From: CAZXMB01 sp964641715
GTDB lineage: Bacteria > Desulfobacterota > BSN033 > UBA1163
Assembly (NCBI GenBank): GCA_964641715.1
Contig: CAZXMB010000054.1
Span: 1-17,664 of the forward strand
Reading direction: 5' to 3'
Length of the DNA stretch: 17,664 nucleotides
Below the pieces are notes generated by a model. That model was not told the DNA's origin, ran no database searches, and was given only the letters and a program-made list of their open reading frames with translations. Positions 1-7,667 of the stretch are shown piece after piece. Position 1 is the first letter of the stretch. The number at the start of each line of letters is the position of its first letter. The position numbers and the translations under genes are program-made.

Positions 1-30
1 CTAATTGAATAAAGTTGAAAATACATTTCC

Positions 31-68
31 AAATCCCCCCTTTACTAAAGGGGGGCGAGGGGGGATTT
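31..68. repeat. Dispersed palindromic repeat with two alternative hairpins
   Basis: The segment folds in two mutually exclusive ways. Ten bases at 31-40 (AAATCCCCCC) are perfectly complementary to 59-68 (GGGGGGATTT). Alternatively, 35-43 pairs with 47-55 as a perfect 9-bp stem around the loop ACT. This C-rich/G-rich form resembles short dispersed intergenic palindromes known from many bacterial genomes. It could act as a transcript end for a gene left of the window, but no clear T-run follows. Confidence 0.6.
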
Positions 69-429
69 ATGATTTCCATGGTTCACGGGTGACGAACCTG
101 CCATATAAAATTCATTTTTAACGGATGAAGACTTAATTGGAGGAAACAGAGGCCAACTCTGTTGAATGATTAAAATGCAGCTTCCACCTACTTTCCTTAT
201 ATAAATAACAGCCTCCACGCTTTGCTACATCGAACGATGTAATCCTTGCAAATGTTTTATGTCATCTTGATCTCAGGGTGTCTTAATGCTATAAAATTTC
301 CATGAAACTGAAAGCAGGGTTTGCAGGAAAGTCTCTCATTAGAGATATACCTTGGGACGGATTCTGATTTCTATGATAGTTTCCCAAGACCTTGATAGGA
401 AAAACGTAAGGTAGAAAAAATAGAGAAAA
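69..429 (+). other. Gene-free leader region upstream of the DUF1016 gene
   Basis: No convincing reading frame is seen here. The stretch holds small inverted repeats: 145-151 with 157-163, and 227-232 with 235-240 (ACATCG-AA-CGATGT). A promoter lies at 267-295. The transcribed leader of about 128 nt contains a 5-bp hairpin near 332-345 and a 7-bp hairpin (351-357 with 382-388, CTTGGGA/TCCCAAG). The 227-240 palindrome lies just upstream of the -35 box, where an operator could sit, but no regulator is identified. Confidence 0.4.
267..295 (+). promoter_or_regulatory. Probable sigma-70 promoter for the DUF1016 gene
   Basis: TTGATC at 267-272 and TATAAA at 290-295 are separated by exactly 17 bases. 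Transcription would start near 302, leaving a leader of about 128 nt before the ATG at 430. Confidence 0.6.
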
Positions 430-1488
430 ATGAAAGCAATCACATCTAAAGCCTTACTGGAAGACTTGCGAGACCTGATCGAAACGGCGCGGCAGGATGT
501 GGCGAGACAGGTCAACTCAGCCCTGGTTCTGCTTTACTGGCGGATGGGTAAACGAATCCGGCAAGATATCTTGAAGGAGAAAAGAGCGGAATATGGAGAG
601 CAAATTGTCTCCGCAGTGAGTAGAGAATTGGTTAAAGAATTCGGGACTGGATTCGCGGAGAAAAACCTCCGGCGAATGGTTCAGTTTGCCGAAACGTTTC
701 CCGAAGAGCAAATTGTCGTGACACTGTCACGACAATTGGGATGGAGCCACTTTGTGGCTATTATCCCTCTGGACGATGACCTGAAGCGTGACTTTTATGC
801 TGAAATGTGTCGCATTGAAAGGTGGAGCGTCCGAACTCTGCGACAGAAGATTTCCAGCATGCTCTTTGAGCGCACAGCGCTGTCAAAGAAGCCTGAAAAG
901 CTCATTCGTGAAGAACTTGACACCCTTCGCACTGATGATAAGCTCACACCAGATTTGGTTTTTCGTGATCCATATTTTCTTGACTTTCTCGGTTTGAAGG
1001 ATCGCTATATTGAAAAGGACATCGAGGATGCGATCATGCGGGAGATGGAGAACTTTATCCTGGAGTTGGGTGTTGGCTTCACCTTTGTTGCAAGGCAGAA
1101 GCGTATCCAGGTGGACAACGACGATTATTACCTTGACCTGCTTTTCTATCATCGAGGTCTCCGCCGTTTGGTAGCGATAGACTTGAAGTTGAGGGATTTT
1201 CAACCCTCAGACAAGGGTCAGATGGAATTCTATCTGCGATGGTTGGCTAAATATGAACAAAAACCAGAAGAGGAATCACCTCTTGGCCTGATTCTTTGTG
1301 CTGGGAAGAAACGAGAAACAATTGAGCTTATGGAGCTTGAAAAAGGAACGATTCGGGTATCTTCTTACTGGACCAAGGTCCTGCCGCGCAAATTGCTGCA
1401 GAAAAAACTACATGAGGTGATTCAGCACGCCCGTGAGAAGCTGTCTCAAAAGGAGCCATTGAATGGAAGGAAACTGGTGACAAAATAA
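430..1488 (+). CDS. DUF1016/YhcG-type PDDEXK nuclease domain protein
   Basis: The predicted cytoplasmic protein of 352 residues has the two-part layout of the DUF1016 (YhcG) family. An N-terminal helical domain (about 10-160) carries the ALVLLYWRMGKRI and LSRQLGWSHF signatures. A C-terminal PDDEXK-fold domain (about 170-340) shows the likely metal-binding residues D236, D251 and K253 (LVAIDLKL), with Q264 in KGQMEFYL. Family members are putative nucleases, sometimes linked to restriction or defence loci, and their substrate is unknown. Here the gene is alone: no methylase, specificity subunit or toxin partner is next to it. The ATG at 430 has only a weak Shine-Dalgarno but matches the usual family N-terminus. 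A perfect 12-bp-stem palindrome lies inside the coding sequence at 711-737. Family assignment is strong; the function is not known. Confidence 0.88.
   Translation: MKAITSKALLEDLRDLIETARQDVARQVNSALVLLYWRMGKRIRQDILKEKRAEYGEQIVSAVSRELVKEFGTGFAEKNLRRMVQFAETFPEEQIVVTLSRQLGWSHFVAIIPLDDDLKRDFYAEMCRIERWSVRTLRQKISSMLFERTALSKKPEKLIREELDTLRTDDKLTPDLVFRDPYFLDFLGLKDRYIEKDIEDAIMREMENFILELGVGFTFVARQKRIQVDNDDYYLDLLFYHRGLRRLVAIDLKLRDFQPSDKGQMEFYLRWLAKYEQKPEEESPLGLILCAGKKRETIELMELEKGTIRVSSYWTKVLPRKLLQKKLHEVIQHAREKLSQKEPLNGRKLVTK
711..737. repeat. Perfect 12-bp-stem palindrome inside the nuclease gene
   Basis: AATTGTCGTGAC at 711-722 is perfectly complementary to GTCACGACAATT at 726-737 around a 3-nt ACT loop. 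It encodes the conserved stretch ending in TLSRQL of the N-terminal domain, so it is part of the gene rather than an insertion. Confidence 0.85.
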
Positions 1489-1534
1489 GGTATTTGAAGC
1501 GGATATAGGGTCTGTTATAAAACGAGAGCTCTTC

Positions 1535-1562
1535 TTGACTTCTCAAGTGTCTAATGCACAAT
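1535..1562 (+). promoter_or_regulatory. Possible promoter for the ACT-GNAT pair
   Basis: TTGACT (1535-1540) and CACAAT (1557-1562) are 16 bases apart, 33 bases before the chosen ATG at 1595. The -10 element matches only four of six consensus positions, so this is a weak prediction. Confidence 0.3.
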
Positions 1563-1594
1563 TTAGTTAAATGAAGCAGGAAGGAGGATCGGCT

Positions 1595-1993
1595 ATGGCC
1601 AAGGCAAGAAAATCAAAAGAGATCAGTTTCCCCATGTCCAATAAGGCTGGATTGCTTTCAGAGGTAACTCGATCCATCGCAGGAGAAAGGGTCAATATCA
1701 CAGCCATATGCGCCTATGCCATGGGGGATACTGCCTATTTTATGCTGACCACTGCCAGCAATGTGAAAGCGAAAAAAGCCCTTGCGCCATTGGGCGTCGC
1801 GATTGAAGAAAGGGATGTGGTTGAAGTAGAACTTCTGAACAGACCGGGAGAATTACAGAAGGTTGCCAAGAGGATTGCCGATGCTGGCATTGATATCGAG
1901 TATATGTACGCAACGGCTGGAGCGGGCAAATCCACAACTTGTATCTTTAAGACGGCTGATCATCAGAAAACGATTAAGGTAATTAATAAATAG
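1595..1993 (+). CDS. Tandem-ACT small-molecule-binding protein
   Basis: This protein of 132 residues is made almost entirely of two ACT-like repeats. The first starts near ISFPMSNKAGLLSEVT (about residues 7-70) and the second near LLNRPGELQKVAKRIADAG (about 72-130). Such stand-alone ACT proteins bind amino acids or similar ligands and modulate partners; no catalytic domain is present. The ATG at 1595 is preferred over an in-frame ATG at 1571 because AGGAGG lies just ahead of it (about 1582-1587). The stop is 2 bp from the start of the GNAT gene, so the two are almost certainly co-transcribed and may act together. The ligand cannot be told from sequence. Confidence 0.85.
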   Translation: MAKARKSKEISFPMSNKAGLLSEVTRSIAGERVNITAICAYAMGDTAYFMLTTASNVKAKKALAPLGVAIEERDVVEVELLNRPGELQKVAKRIADAGIDIEYMYATAGAGKSTTCIFKTADHQKTIKVINK

Positions 1994-1995
1994 CG

Positions 1996-2487
1996 ATGAG
2001 CAATATAGAGTTGACTGGTTATATTCCTGGAGCCATCGGTCGAATTGCTGAACTCCATGGTATGTATTACTACAAACACTGGGGCTTCCATCTGTTCTTT
2101 GAATCCAAAGTGGCTATGGAGCTCTCAGAGTTTCTTCGGCGCTTTAATGAGGCGCAAGATGGGTTTTGGATAGCCCGTGTAGAAGAAAAAATTGTGGGCT
2201 CCATTGCCATCGATGGGGTCAATCACAATAGCCAAGGCGCCCACCTGAGATGGTTCATTGTCGCGCCGGAGAGCCAGGGGCATGGCACCGGGAAGATGTT
2301 GCTTGAAGAGGCCGTCGAATTTTGTCGAAAGAAGAAGTTCGGCCAAATCTATCTCTGGACTTTTGCAGGTCTTGATCCAGCACGCCATCTTTATGAAAAA
2401 TTTGGGTTTAGGCTTTGTGAACAACACGAAGGCGATCAATGGGGGAGGACCGTTACTGAGCAAAAGTTTGAACTTATCCTCGGATGA
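1996..2487 (+). CDS. GNAT-family N-acetyltransferase
   Basis: The 163-residue protein is a single GNAT domain. Acetyl-CoA binding is indicated by motif A at residues 85-101 (RWFIVAPESQGHGTGKM, carrying the Q-x-x-G-x-G pattern at 94-99). The C-terminal part LWTFAGLDPARHLYEKFGF followed by WGRTVTEQKFEL is the style seen in the acetyltransferase half of MarR-GNAT fusions. No winged-helix MarR half is present here; the N-terminus (1-55) is short. The acetyl acceptor is unknown. The gene starts 2 bp after the ACT protein stop, so translation is probably coupled. Confidence 0.88.
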   Translation: MSNIELTGYIPGAIGRIAELHGMYYYKHWGFHLFFESKVAMELSEFLRRFNEAQDGFWIARVEEKIVGSIAIDGVNHNSQGAHLRWFIVAPESQGHGTGKMLLEEAVEFCRKKKFGQIYLWTFAGLDPARHLYEKFGFRLCEQHEGDQWGRTVTEQKFELILG

Positions 2488-2540
2488 TTCCACTTAAAGT
2501 TGTGATTGGAATAAATTAGAGGTGAACCACTTATCAATAT

Positions 2541-2654
2541 TGTCATTGCGAGGAGTTGCGCTTTGGCGGGATGACGTGCCTGCACGCCGAAGTGGCGTTA
2601 CGGCACGCAGGCGCGGCAATCTCATGGGATTGCTTCACTTCGTTCGCAATGACA
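2541..2654. repeat. REP/MITE-like dispersed palindromic element
   Basis: The 114-bp element is bounded by a perfect 10-bp inverted repeat, TGTCATTGCG at 2541-2550 and CGCAATGACA at 2645-2654. Internal short inversions include CGCC-GAAGT-GGCG and CAATC-TCATGG-GATTG. This is the widely dispersed TGTCATTGCGAGG...CGCAATGACA type of intergenic palindrome, known from many bacterial genomes. Its right end lies 4 bp before a GTG and 13 bp before an ATG that could start the next gene. Confidence 0.75.
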
Positions 2655-2667
2655 CCCTGTGACGGCG

Positions 2668-3459
2668 ATGAAAAAAATCCAAATATTCACTCCCAAAGAA
2701 ATCCGTAACCTCATTCGAAAAGGGAGGTGGAATCGGCCCACGGCAGGCCTGGCCATGGGGTATGCCCAGGCCAATCTCGTTATCCTTCCGGAGAAATACG
2801 CCTTTGACTTCCTTCTCTTTTGTCAGAGAAATCCCAAGCCCTGCCCCTTACTCGAGGTTCTGGAGGCCGGGGAATATCGGACAAAGTTCCTATCTCTGGA
2901 GGCCGATATCCGGACCGATATCCCCCTTTATAACATCTACCGGAAAGGTCAATTGAAAGGGACCGTAAAAGAGATCAGAAATATCTGGGAGAATCATTTC
3001 GTTACCTTTCTCCTGGGCTGCAGTTTCTCTTTTGAAGAAGCATTGATTCGATCAAAGATCCCGGTACGGCATATTGAAGAGAAGAGGAATGTTCCGATGT
3101 ATATCTCCAATATCCCCTGTAAGCCCGCGGGTATCTTTCATGGACCCATGGTCGTTACAATGAGACCCATCCCCGCGGATAAAGTGAGCCGGGCAGTCCA
3201 GATCACTTCCCGCTATGCCATGGTTCATGGGGCGCCCGTTCATGTCGGTGACCCCTTAATGATTGGAATTAAAGATCTTAGAAAACCGGACTTTGGGGAT
3301 TCCGTGACGGTAAAAAGGGGAGAGGTCCCTGTCTTCTGGGCCTGCGGGGTGACCCCGCAGGCAGTGGTGATGAGAGCCAGGCCAGATCTCTGTATCACCC
3401 ATACACCCGGCCATATGTTCATCTCGGATCTGCTCAATGAGGAATTGGCAACCCTGTAA
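2668..3459 (+). CDS. DUF1445 / D-glutamate cyclase-like putative hydro-lyase
   Basis: The protein (263 residues from the ATG; a GTG at 2659 would add three) matches the DUF1445/UPF0317 family throughout: GCSFSFE at 117-123, ISNIPCKPAGIFHGPMVVTM in the middle, HGAPVHVGDP at 187-196, GEVPVFWACGVTPQ at 218-231 and HTPGHMF at 245-251. Members include Bacillus YcsI and the mammalian D-glutamate cyclase domain, which interconverts 5-oxo-D-proline and D-glutamate; bacterial members are often called putative hydro-lyases. The substrate here is inferred, not shown. No Shine-Dalgarno is seen before either start, because the upstream sequence is the end of a palindromic element. It heads a same-strand cluster with an aminotransferase, an ABC importer and an M20 hydrolase, which favours a role in amino-acid catabolism. 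Confidence 0.85.
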   Translation: MKKIQIFTPKEIRNLIRKGRWNRPTAGLAMGYAQANLVILPEKYAFDFLLFCQRNPKPCPLLEVLEAGEYRTKFLSLEADIRTDIPLYNIYRKGQLKGTVKEIRNIWENHFVTFLLGCSFSFEEALIRSKIPVRHIEEKRNVPMYISNIPCKPAGIFHGPMVVTMRPIPADKVSRAVQITSRYAMVHGAPVHVGDPLMIGIKDLRKPDFGDSVTVKRGEVPVFWACGVTPQAVVMRARPDLCITHTPGHMFISDLLNEELATL

Positions 3460-3566
3460 AAAGGGAGGTAAAACATATCTACCTTTTGACAAAGGGGGAT
3501 GGTGGGGGATTAGATCAGTTTTTCAAAGCACTAAACTGTTACATTTTATTTCTCGAAGGAGATGAA

Positions 3567-4862
3567 ATGGAGAAAAGGGAAATCTATGAGAAGCATCAAA
3601 AGTATTTAGTGCCCTGTGTAACGCACTATTATCAGGAGCCTCTTATTTTTGATCGAGGCAAGGGGAAGTATCTCTATGATATCGAAGGGAAAGAGTATCT
3701 CGATTTTTTTGGAGGAATTGTCACGATCAGCGTGGGACACTGTGACGAAGAAATCACGGAGAAGGCCTGTGAGCAGATGAAGAAGCTTCAACATACCTCC
3801 ACGCTCTATCCTACCCTTCCGGCCATTTCGCTTGCGGAGAAACTGGCTCAGATCACTCCGGGTCGGTTACAGAAATCTTTCTTTACCAACAGTGGAACCG
3901 AGGCGATTGAGACCGCGGTTCTCCTTGCCCAGCTTTATACGAAGAGCAATGAGGTAATTGCCCTCCGCCATTGCTACAGCGGTTTATCTCTTCTGACGAT
4001 GGATATCACCGGACATCAGAAATGGCGTCTCGGAGGAAGTCTCATCCCGGGGATCAAACATGCCCATAATGCCTACTGCTTCCGGTGTGCCTTTGGACGG
4101 GAATATCCTCAATGTGACCTTGAATGTGCGAGGGATGTAAAAGAGTTGATCGAGACGACCACCTCGGGCCATCCAGCAGCCTTTATCGCCGAGCCCATCC
4201 AGGGCGTCGGAGGCTTCATCACTCCGCCGAAGGAGTATTTTAAGGAGGTCGTTTCCATTGTGAAAGGCTTCGGAGGGCTCTTCATCTGCGATGAAGTTCA
4301 GACCGGGTGGGGACGGACAGGCGGAAAGATGTTCGGCATCGAGCACTGGGGGGTGGAACCCGATATCATGGTCATGGCAAAAGGGGCGGCCAATGGTTCC
4401 CCTGTTGGAATCACCATTGCCACTCCAGAGGTGGCAGATGGTCTGAAAGGCTCTCATCTCTCTACTTTTGGAGGGAATCCTGTTACAGCCACGACCGTCC
4501 TTGCCACCATTGAGGCCATTGAGAAGAGAGGGCTCGTCCAGAATGCGGAGAAGATGGGGGAATATTTAAGGGGTCGGCTGGAAGGTTTGAAAGAGAAGTT
4601 CAAAATCATCGGCGAGGTCAGGGGAATGGGTTTAATTCAGGGCATTGAAGTGGTCAAGGGGAATAAAGAGCCCGCTTCGGATTTTGTTCTCGAGATCTTT
4701 GAAAAGACAAAGGAGGAGGGACTTCTCATCGGAAAAGGTGGTCTCTACGGGAATGTGGTCAGGATCACACCCCCCATGACGATTGAGAAAGGAGAGATTG
4801 ACCGGGCCGTTCGGATCCTGGAACGGGCTTTCGGAAAGGTCCAGGATTCCTATCCCGTTTGA
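3567..4862 (+). CDS. Class III PLP-dependent aminotransferase (AGXT2/GABA-transaminase type)
   Basis: This 431-residue fold-type I enzyme would transfer an amino group from an amino or omega-amino donor to a 2-oxo acid in the cytoplasm. The phosphate-binding loop NSGTEAIETA is at 108-117. DEVQTGWGRTG at 242-252 carries the aspartate (D242) that pairs with the pyridine nitrogen. K272 in MAKGAANGSPVG is the expected Schiff-base lysine, and STFGGNP at 299-305 is the conserved phosphate contact. The ATG at 3567 follows AAGGAG at 3556-3561; an upstream in-frame TTG at 3486 has no comparable support. A four-cysteine cluster (C171, C174, C183, C187) stands out and is seen in some AGXT2-like relatives. 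Class III specificity (alanine-glyoxylate, GABA, ornithine and others) cannot be fixed from sequence. Placed upstream of a peptide-type transporter, it probably handles an imported amino acid. Confidence 0.88.
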   Translation: MEKREIYEKHQKYLVPCVTHYYQEPLIFDRGKGKYLYDIEGKEYLDFFGGIVTISVGHCDEEITEKACEQMKKLQHTSTLYPTLPAISLAEKLAQITPGRLQKSFFTNSGTEAIETAVLLAQLYTKSNEVIALRHCYSGLSLLTMDITGHQKWRLGGSLIPGIKHAHNAYCFRCAFGREYPQCDLECARDVKELIETTTSGHPAAFIAEPIQGVGGFITPPKEYFKEVVSIVKGFGGLFICDEVQTGWGRTGGKMFGIEHWGVEPDIMVMAKGAANGSPVGITIATPEVADGLKGSHLSTFGGNPVTATTVLATIEAIEKRGLVQNAEKMGEYLRGRLEGLKEKFKIIGEVRGMGLIQGIEVVKGNKEPASDFVLEIFEKTKEEGLLIGKGGLYGNVVRITPPMTIEKGEIDRAVRILERAFGKVQDSYPV

Positions 4863-4896
4863 TGATCGGAGTTGATTCTAATAGACTGCCGAATTT

Positions 4897-4941
4897 CTTT
4901 CCCCTGGAGAGTGTTGAAAAGACCCGACCGCAGGGGGAAAG
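4897..4941 (+). promoter_or_regulatory. Stem-loop before the solute-binding protein gene
   Basis: CTTTCCCCTG (4897-4906) is complementary to CAGGGGGAAAG (4931-4941) with one bulged G, around a loop of about 24 nt. It lies between the aminotransferase stop and the strong GGAGG ribosome site of the next gene. It could tune mRNA stability within the operon, as often seen before highly expressed binding-protein genes; this role is inferred. Confidence 0.35.
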
Positions 4942-4973
4942 TTGAGAAGAAAGAAAGAGAGGAGGAATAAGAG

Positions 4974-6479
4974 ATGAAAAGATATTTTTGCCTGGCGATG
5001 ATCTGTTCAACCCTTTTACTTTTGGCCTCAACCTTATATGCTCAACAAAAACCGGTCTACGGGGGTTCGCTTGTCATTGCTCAGGGAGTGGAGCCTCCGG
5101 GTTTGGATCCAACCACAGCCACCTCTGCCGCCATCCCGAGGGTGGTCTATGGCAATGTGCTGGAAGGACTGGTCAGGATCGATCGAAATGGTAAGATCAT
5201 CCCCGCCCTTGCCAGGAGTTATAAAATTTCTAAGGATGGGAGGGAATATACCTTTTCCCTTAAAAAAGGGGTGAAGTTCCATGATGGAAAGGCTTTTAAT
5301 GCAGAGGATGTCAAATTCACCTTTGATCGATTAATGGATACCCAGAAGACAGGCACCGCACATCCCGAATACTATAAGGATATCGATTCGGTTCAGGTGG
5401 TGGATCCTTATACCATTAAAATTAATTTAAAGAACGTGAACTCCATGTTCCTGTTCAATCTGGCCCGACCCGATTCGATCATCGTCAACAAGCAGGTTGT
5501 GGATCGATTGAAAACTGCTCCGGTCGGGACGGGTCCATTCAAATTGGTGGAATGGGTTCGGGGCGACCATATCACCTTAGCCAAATTTGAGGAGTACCAT
5601 CAGAAGGGTATTCCTTACCTGGGAAAAGTGACTTTTAAATTCATCGGAGATCCCAGCGCCCAGATCGCAAGCCTCCGGGCAGGGGATATTGACGTGATCG
5701 CTTATGATGTGAGCCCGGAGAATGCGTTGCTCTTAGAGAAGGATCCGAAGTTCAAGGTCCTCAATGGCTACACAACCACCGAAGTCATTCTTTCGACCAA
5801 CAATTCGAAGAAACCGTTTAACGATGTGCGCGTTCGAAGAGCCATGGCTTTTGCTATTGACCGCAATGCCCTGATCAAAGGAGCCATGTCAGGTTATGGA
5901 ACACCCATTGGAAGCCATATGGATCCTGGAAATCCATACTACATCGATCTGACCTCGACTTATCCCTACAATCCCGAAAAGGCGAAACAACTGCTTGCAG
6001 AGGCGGGTTATCCAAATGGTTTCGATGCGGTCATCAAGTTGCCCGAGCGATTTGCATATGCCAAGAGGACCGGAGAGATCGTTGCGGATATGCTCTCCCA
6101 GGTGGGGATCCGGCTGAGGATTGAGCTCACGGAGTGGGGACAGTGGATCGATCGTGTCTTCAAGAATGCCGATTTTGATCTCACGGTCATTGGCCACGCA
6201 GAACCTTTTGATATCAACATCTACGCCAATCCGAAGTATTACTTCCGCTATGATAATCCGAAGTTTCAGGAGACCCTGAAGAAGGCGGAGATGGAAGTCA
6301 ATCCCAAAGTACGGAAAGAACTTTACATGACCCTCCAAAGAATGATTACGGAGGATGCGGTAAACGGGTTCTTATTTGTCTTTCCCAGCCTTCCCACCAT
6401 GAAGAAAGAGGTCATGAACTGGTGGAAGGATTATCCCATGACCTGTGTCGACGTGACGGAGGTGTGGAAACAGAAATAG
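4974..6479 (+). CDS. ABC transporter solute-binding protein, family 5 (peptide/nickel type)
   Basis: The 501-residue precursor has a Sec signal peptide (residues 1-23, a basic start then a hydrophobic run ending LYA before QQKP), so the mature protein is periplasmic. No lipobox is seen. The rest is an SBP_bac_5 domain: family signatures occur at FSLKKGVKFHDGKAFNAEDV (about 94-113), VGTGPFKLVEW, and VRRAMAFAIDRNALI. Full length is normal for DppA/OppA-like proteins. These bind oligopeptides, opines, glutathione, nickel chelates or other small molecules; the ligand is not readable here. The ATG at 4974 has an excellent GAGGAGG a few bases upstream. Two cognate permease genes follow on the same strand, and the flanking aminotransferase and M20 hydrolase suggest an amide-linked amino-acid derivative as cargo. 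Confidence 0.93.
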   Translation: MKRYFCLAMICSTLLLLASTLYAQQKPVYGGSLVIAQGVEPPGLDPTTATSAAIPRVVYGNVLEGLVRIDRNGKIIPALARSYKISKDGREYTFSLKKGVKFHDGKAFNAEDVKFTFDRLMDTQKTGTAHPEYYKDIDSVQVVDPYTIKINLKNVNSMFLFNLARPDSIIVNKQVVDRLKTAPVGTGPFKLVEWVRGDHITLAKFEEYHQKGIPYLGKVTFKFIGDPSAQIASLRAGDIDVIAYDVSPENALLLEKDPKFKVLNGYTTTEVILSTNNSKKPFNDVRVRRAMAFAIDRNALIKGAMSGYGTPIGSHMDPGNPYYIDLTSTYPYNPEKAKQLLAEAGYPNGFDAVIKLPERFAYAKRTGEIVADMLSQVGIRLRIELTEWGQWIDRVFKNADFDLTVIGHAEPFDINIYANPKYYFRYDNPKFQETLKKAEMEVNPKVRKELYMTLQRMITEDAVNGFLFVFPSLPTMKKEVMNWWKDYPMTCVDVTEVWKQK

Positions 6480-6662
6480 ACCCGAATCCAAATTTCAAAA
6501 ACCAAATGCCAAAGGAATTTCAAAGACCAAAATCTAAATTCTTTTTATATTTGAACTTTGATATTTGAAATTCAAGGCTGTTCGCATATTCAGGGGCCAG
6601 AGGGGTCCATTTTGAAACCTTGGCCCTTTTCTTTTTTACCTACACAGATTAAAATATGCGGG
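6480..6662 (+). repeat. A/T-rich direct and inverted repeats in the SBP-permease gap
   Basis: Two near-copies of AATTTCAAARACCAAAW lie 25 bases apart (6491-6507 and 6516-6532). An inverted copy, TTTGAAATT, follows near 6564-6572. The style (CCAAATTTC words) recurs at 13047-13094. The remainder, to 6662, shows no gene. Confidence 0.5.
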
Positions 6663-7607
6663 ATGACCCGATTCTTACTCACGAGAATTTTTATCCTCAT
6701 GGTGACCCTCCTTCTTGTCTCTCTCGTCATCTTTGTTGTGCTCATGGTGATCCCGGGTGACCCGGCCCAGATTATTTTAGGCATTCATACCACTCCGGAG
6801 ACTCTCCAGCATTTAAGGCATCGGCTCGCATTGGATCAACCGGTCGTGAATCAGTACCTCCACTACATGAGGAGCCTCCTCAGCGGAGATTTGGGACGCT
6901 CGATTACCTATGATGTTTCGATCCGCTCACTCATCCTGACCCGGCTCCAGGTCACAGTCCCTTTAGCGATCCTTTCCATGATCTTTGCCATTCTCATCTC
7001 CATCCCTGTGGGCATCTACTCCTCCCTTCATCGAAATCGAGCAGGAGACTATGGGATCATGGTCTTCTCCCAGATTGGTTTGGCGGTGCCTGCTTTCTGG
7101 GCAGGAATCCTTTTGATCCTTCTCTTTGCGGTCACCCTCCACTGGTTGCCGGCAGGAGGGTTTCAGCCCTGGGGGGCCCATCCCATCGGAGCCTTCCAAT
7201 CCCTTTTGCTCCCGGCGCTCTCATTAGGGTTTGTGAGGGCCGCCGTTCTGACCCGAATGACCCGCTCTTCCATGCTCGAGGTCCTCGGAGAGGATTACAT
7301 CCGGACAGCAAGAAGTAAAGGATTATCCAAAGGGAGGATTATCTTCAAGCATGCCTTTCGAAATGCCATCATCCCTGTTGTGACCATCATCGGTCTTCAA
7401 GCAGGTGATCTCCTGGCGGGAGCGATCATCATTGAGAATGTCTTCCATCTTCCCGGAATCGGGAGGTTGGTTTTTGAGGCGATCGGTCAGAGAGACCTTC
7501 CGGTGATCCAGGGCGTTGTGCTTCTGATCGCCACGGTCATCGTGGTGATCAATTTCATGATTGATCTGGCTTATCGGTATCTCGACCCAAGGATAAGGTT
7601 TGAATAG
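6663..7607 (+). CDS. ABC transporter permease, DppB type
   Basis: The inner-membrane permease has 314 residues with about six transmembrane segments, the first at residues 4-29. It is one of two channel subunits for the preceding periplasmic binding protein. The conserved cytoplasmic EAA loop, which docks on the ATPase, is visible as EDYIRTARSKGLSKGRIIF followed by KHAFRNAIIP. The early motif VIPGDPAQIILG is also typical of DppB/OppB proteins. The ATG at 6663 (MTRFLLTRIF) is chosen because it gives the usual family N-terminus; an upstream TTG at 6558 would add a non-membrane extension read from repeat sequence. The ribosome site is weak. No DppD/DppF-type ATPase is encoded anywhere in the window. 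Confidence 0.93.
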   Translation: MTRFLLTRIFILMVTLLLVSLVIFVVLMVIPGDPAQIILGIHTTPETLQHLRHRLALDQPVVNQYLHYMRSLLSGDLGRSITYDVSIRSLILTRLQVTVPLAILSMIFAILISIPVGIYSSLHRNRAGDYGIMVFSQIGLAVPAFWAGILLILLFAVTLHWLPAGGFQPWGAHPIGAFQSLLLPALSLGFVRAAVLTRMTRSSMLEVLGEDYIRTARSKGLSKGRIIFKHAFRNAIIPVVTIIGLQAGDLLAGAIIIENVFHLPGIGRLVFEAIGQRDLPVIQGVVLLIATVIVVINFMIDLAYRYLDPRIRFE

Positions 7608-7667
7608 TTCCATTTCCAATTTTCCATTGCCGGTTGCCAATTGAAAAAGGCAAAAAAGTAAAAACGG

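Noticed and set aside
3486..3515. TTGACA at 3486 as a promoter for the aminotransferase gene
   Set aside because: No acceptable -10 element occurs at 16-18 bases; the best candidate, TTAGAT, matches only half the consensus.
3984..4457. Minus-strand open frame of 157 codons
   Set aside because: It is fully antisense to the well-supported aminotransferase gene.
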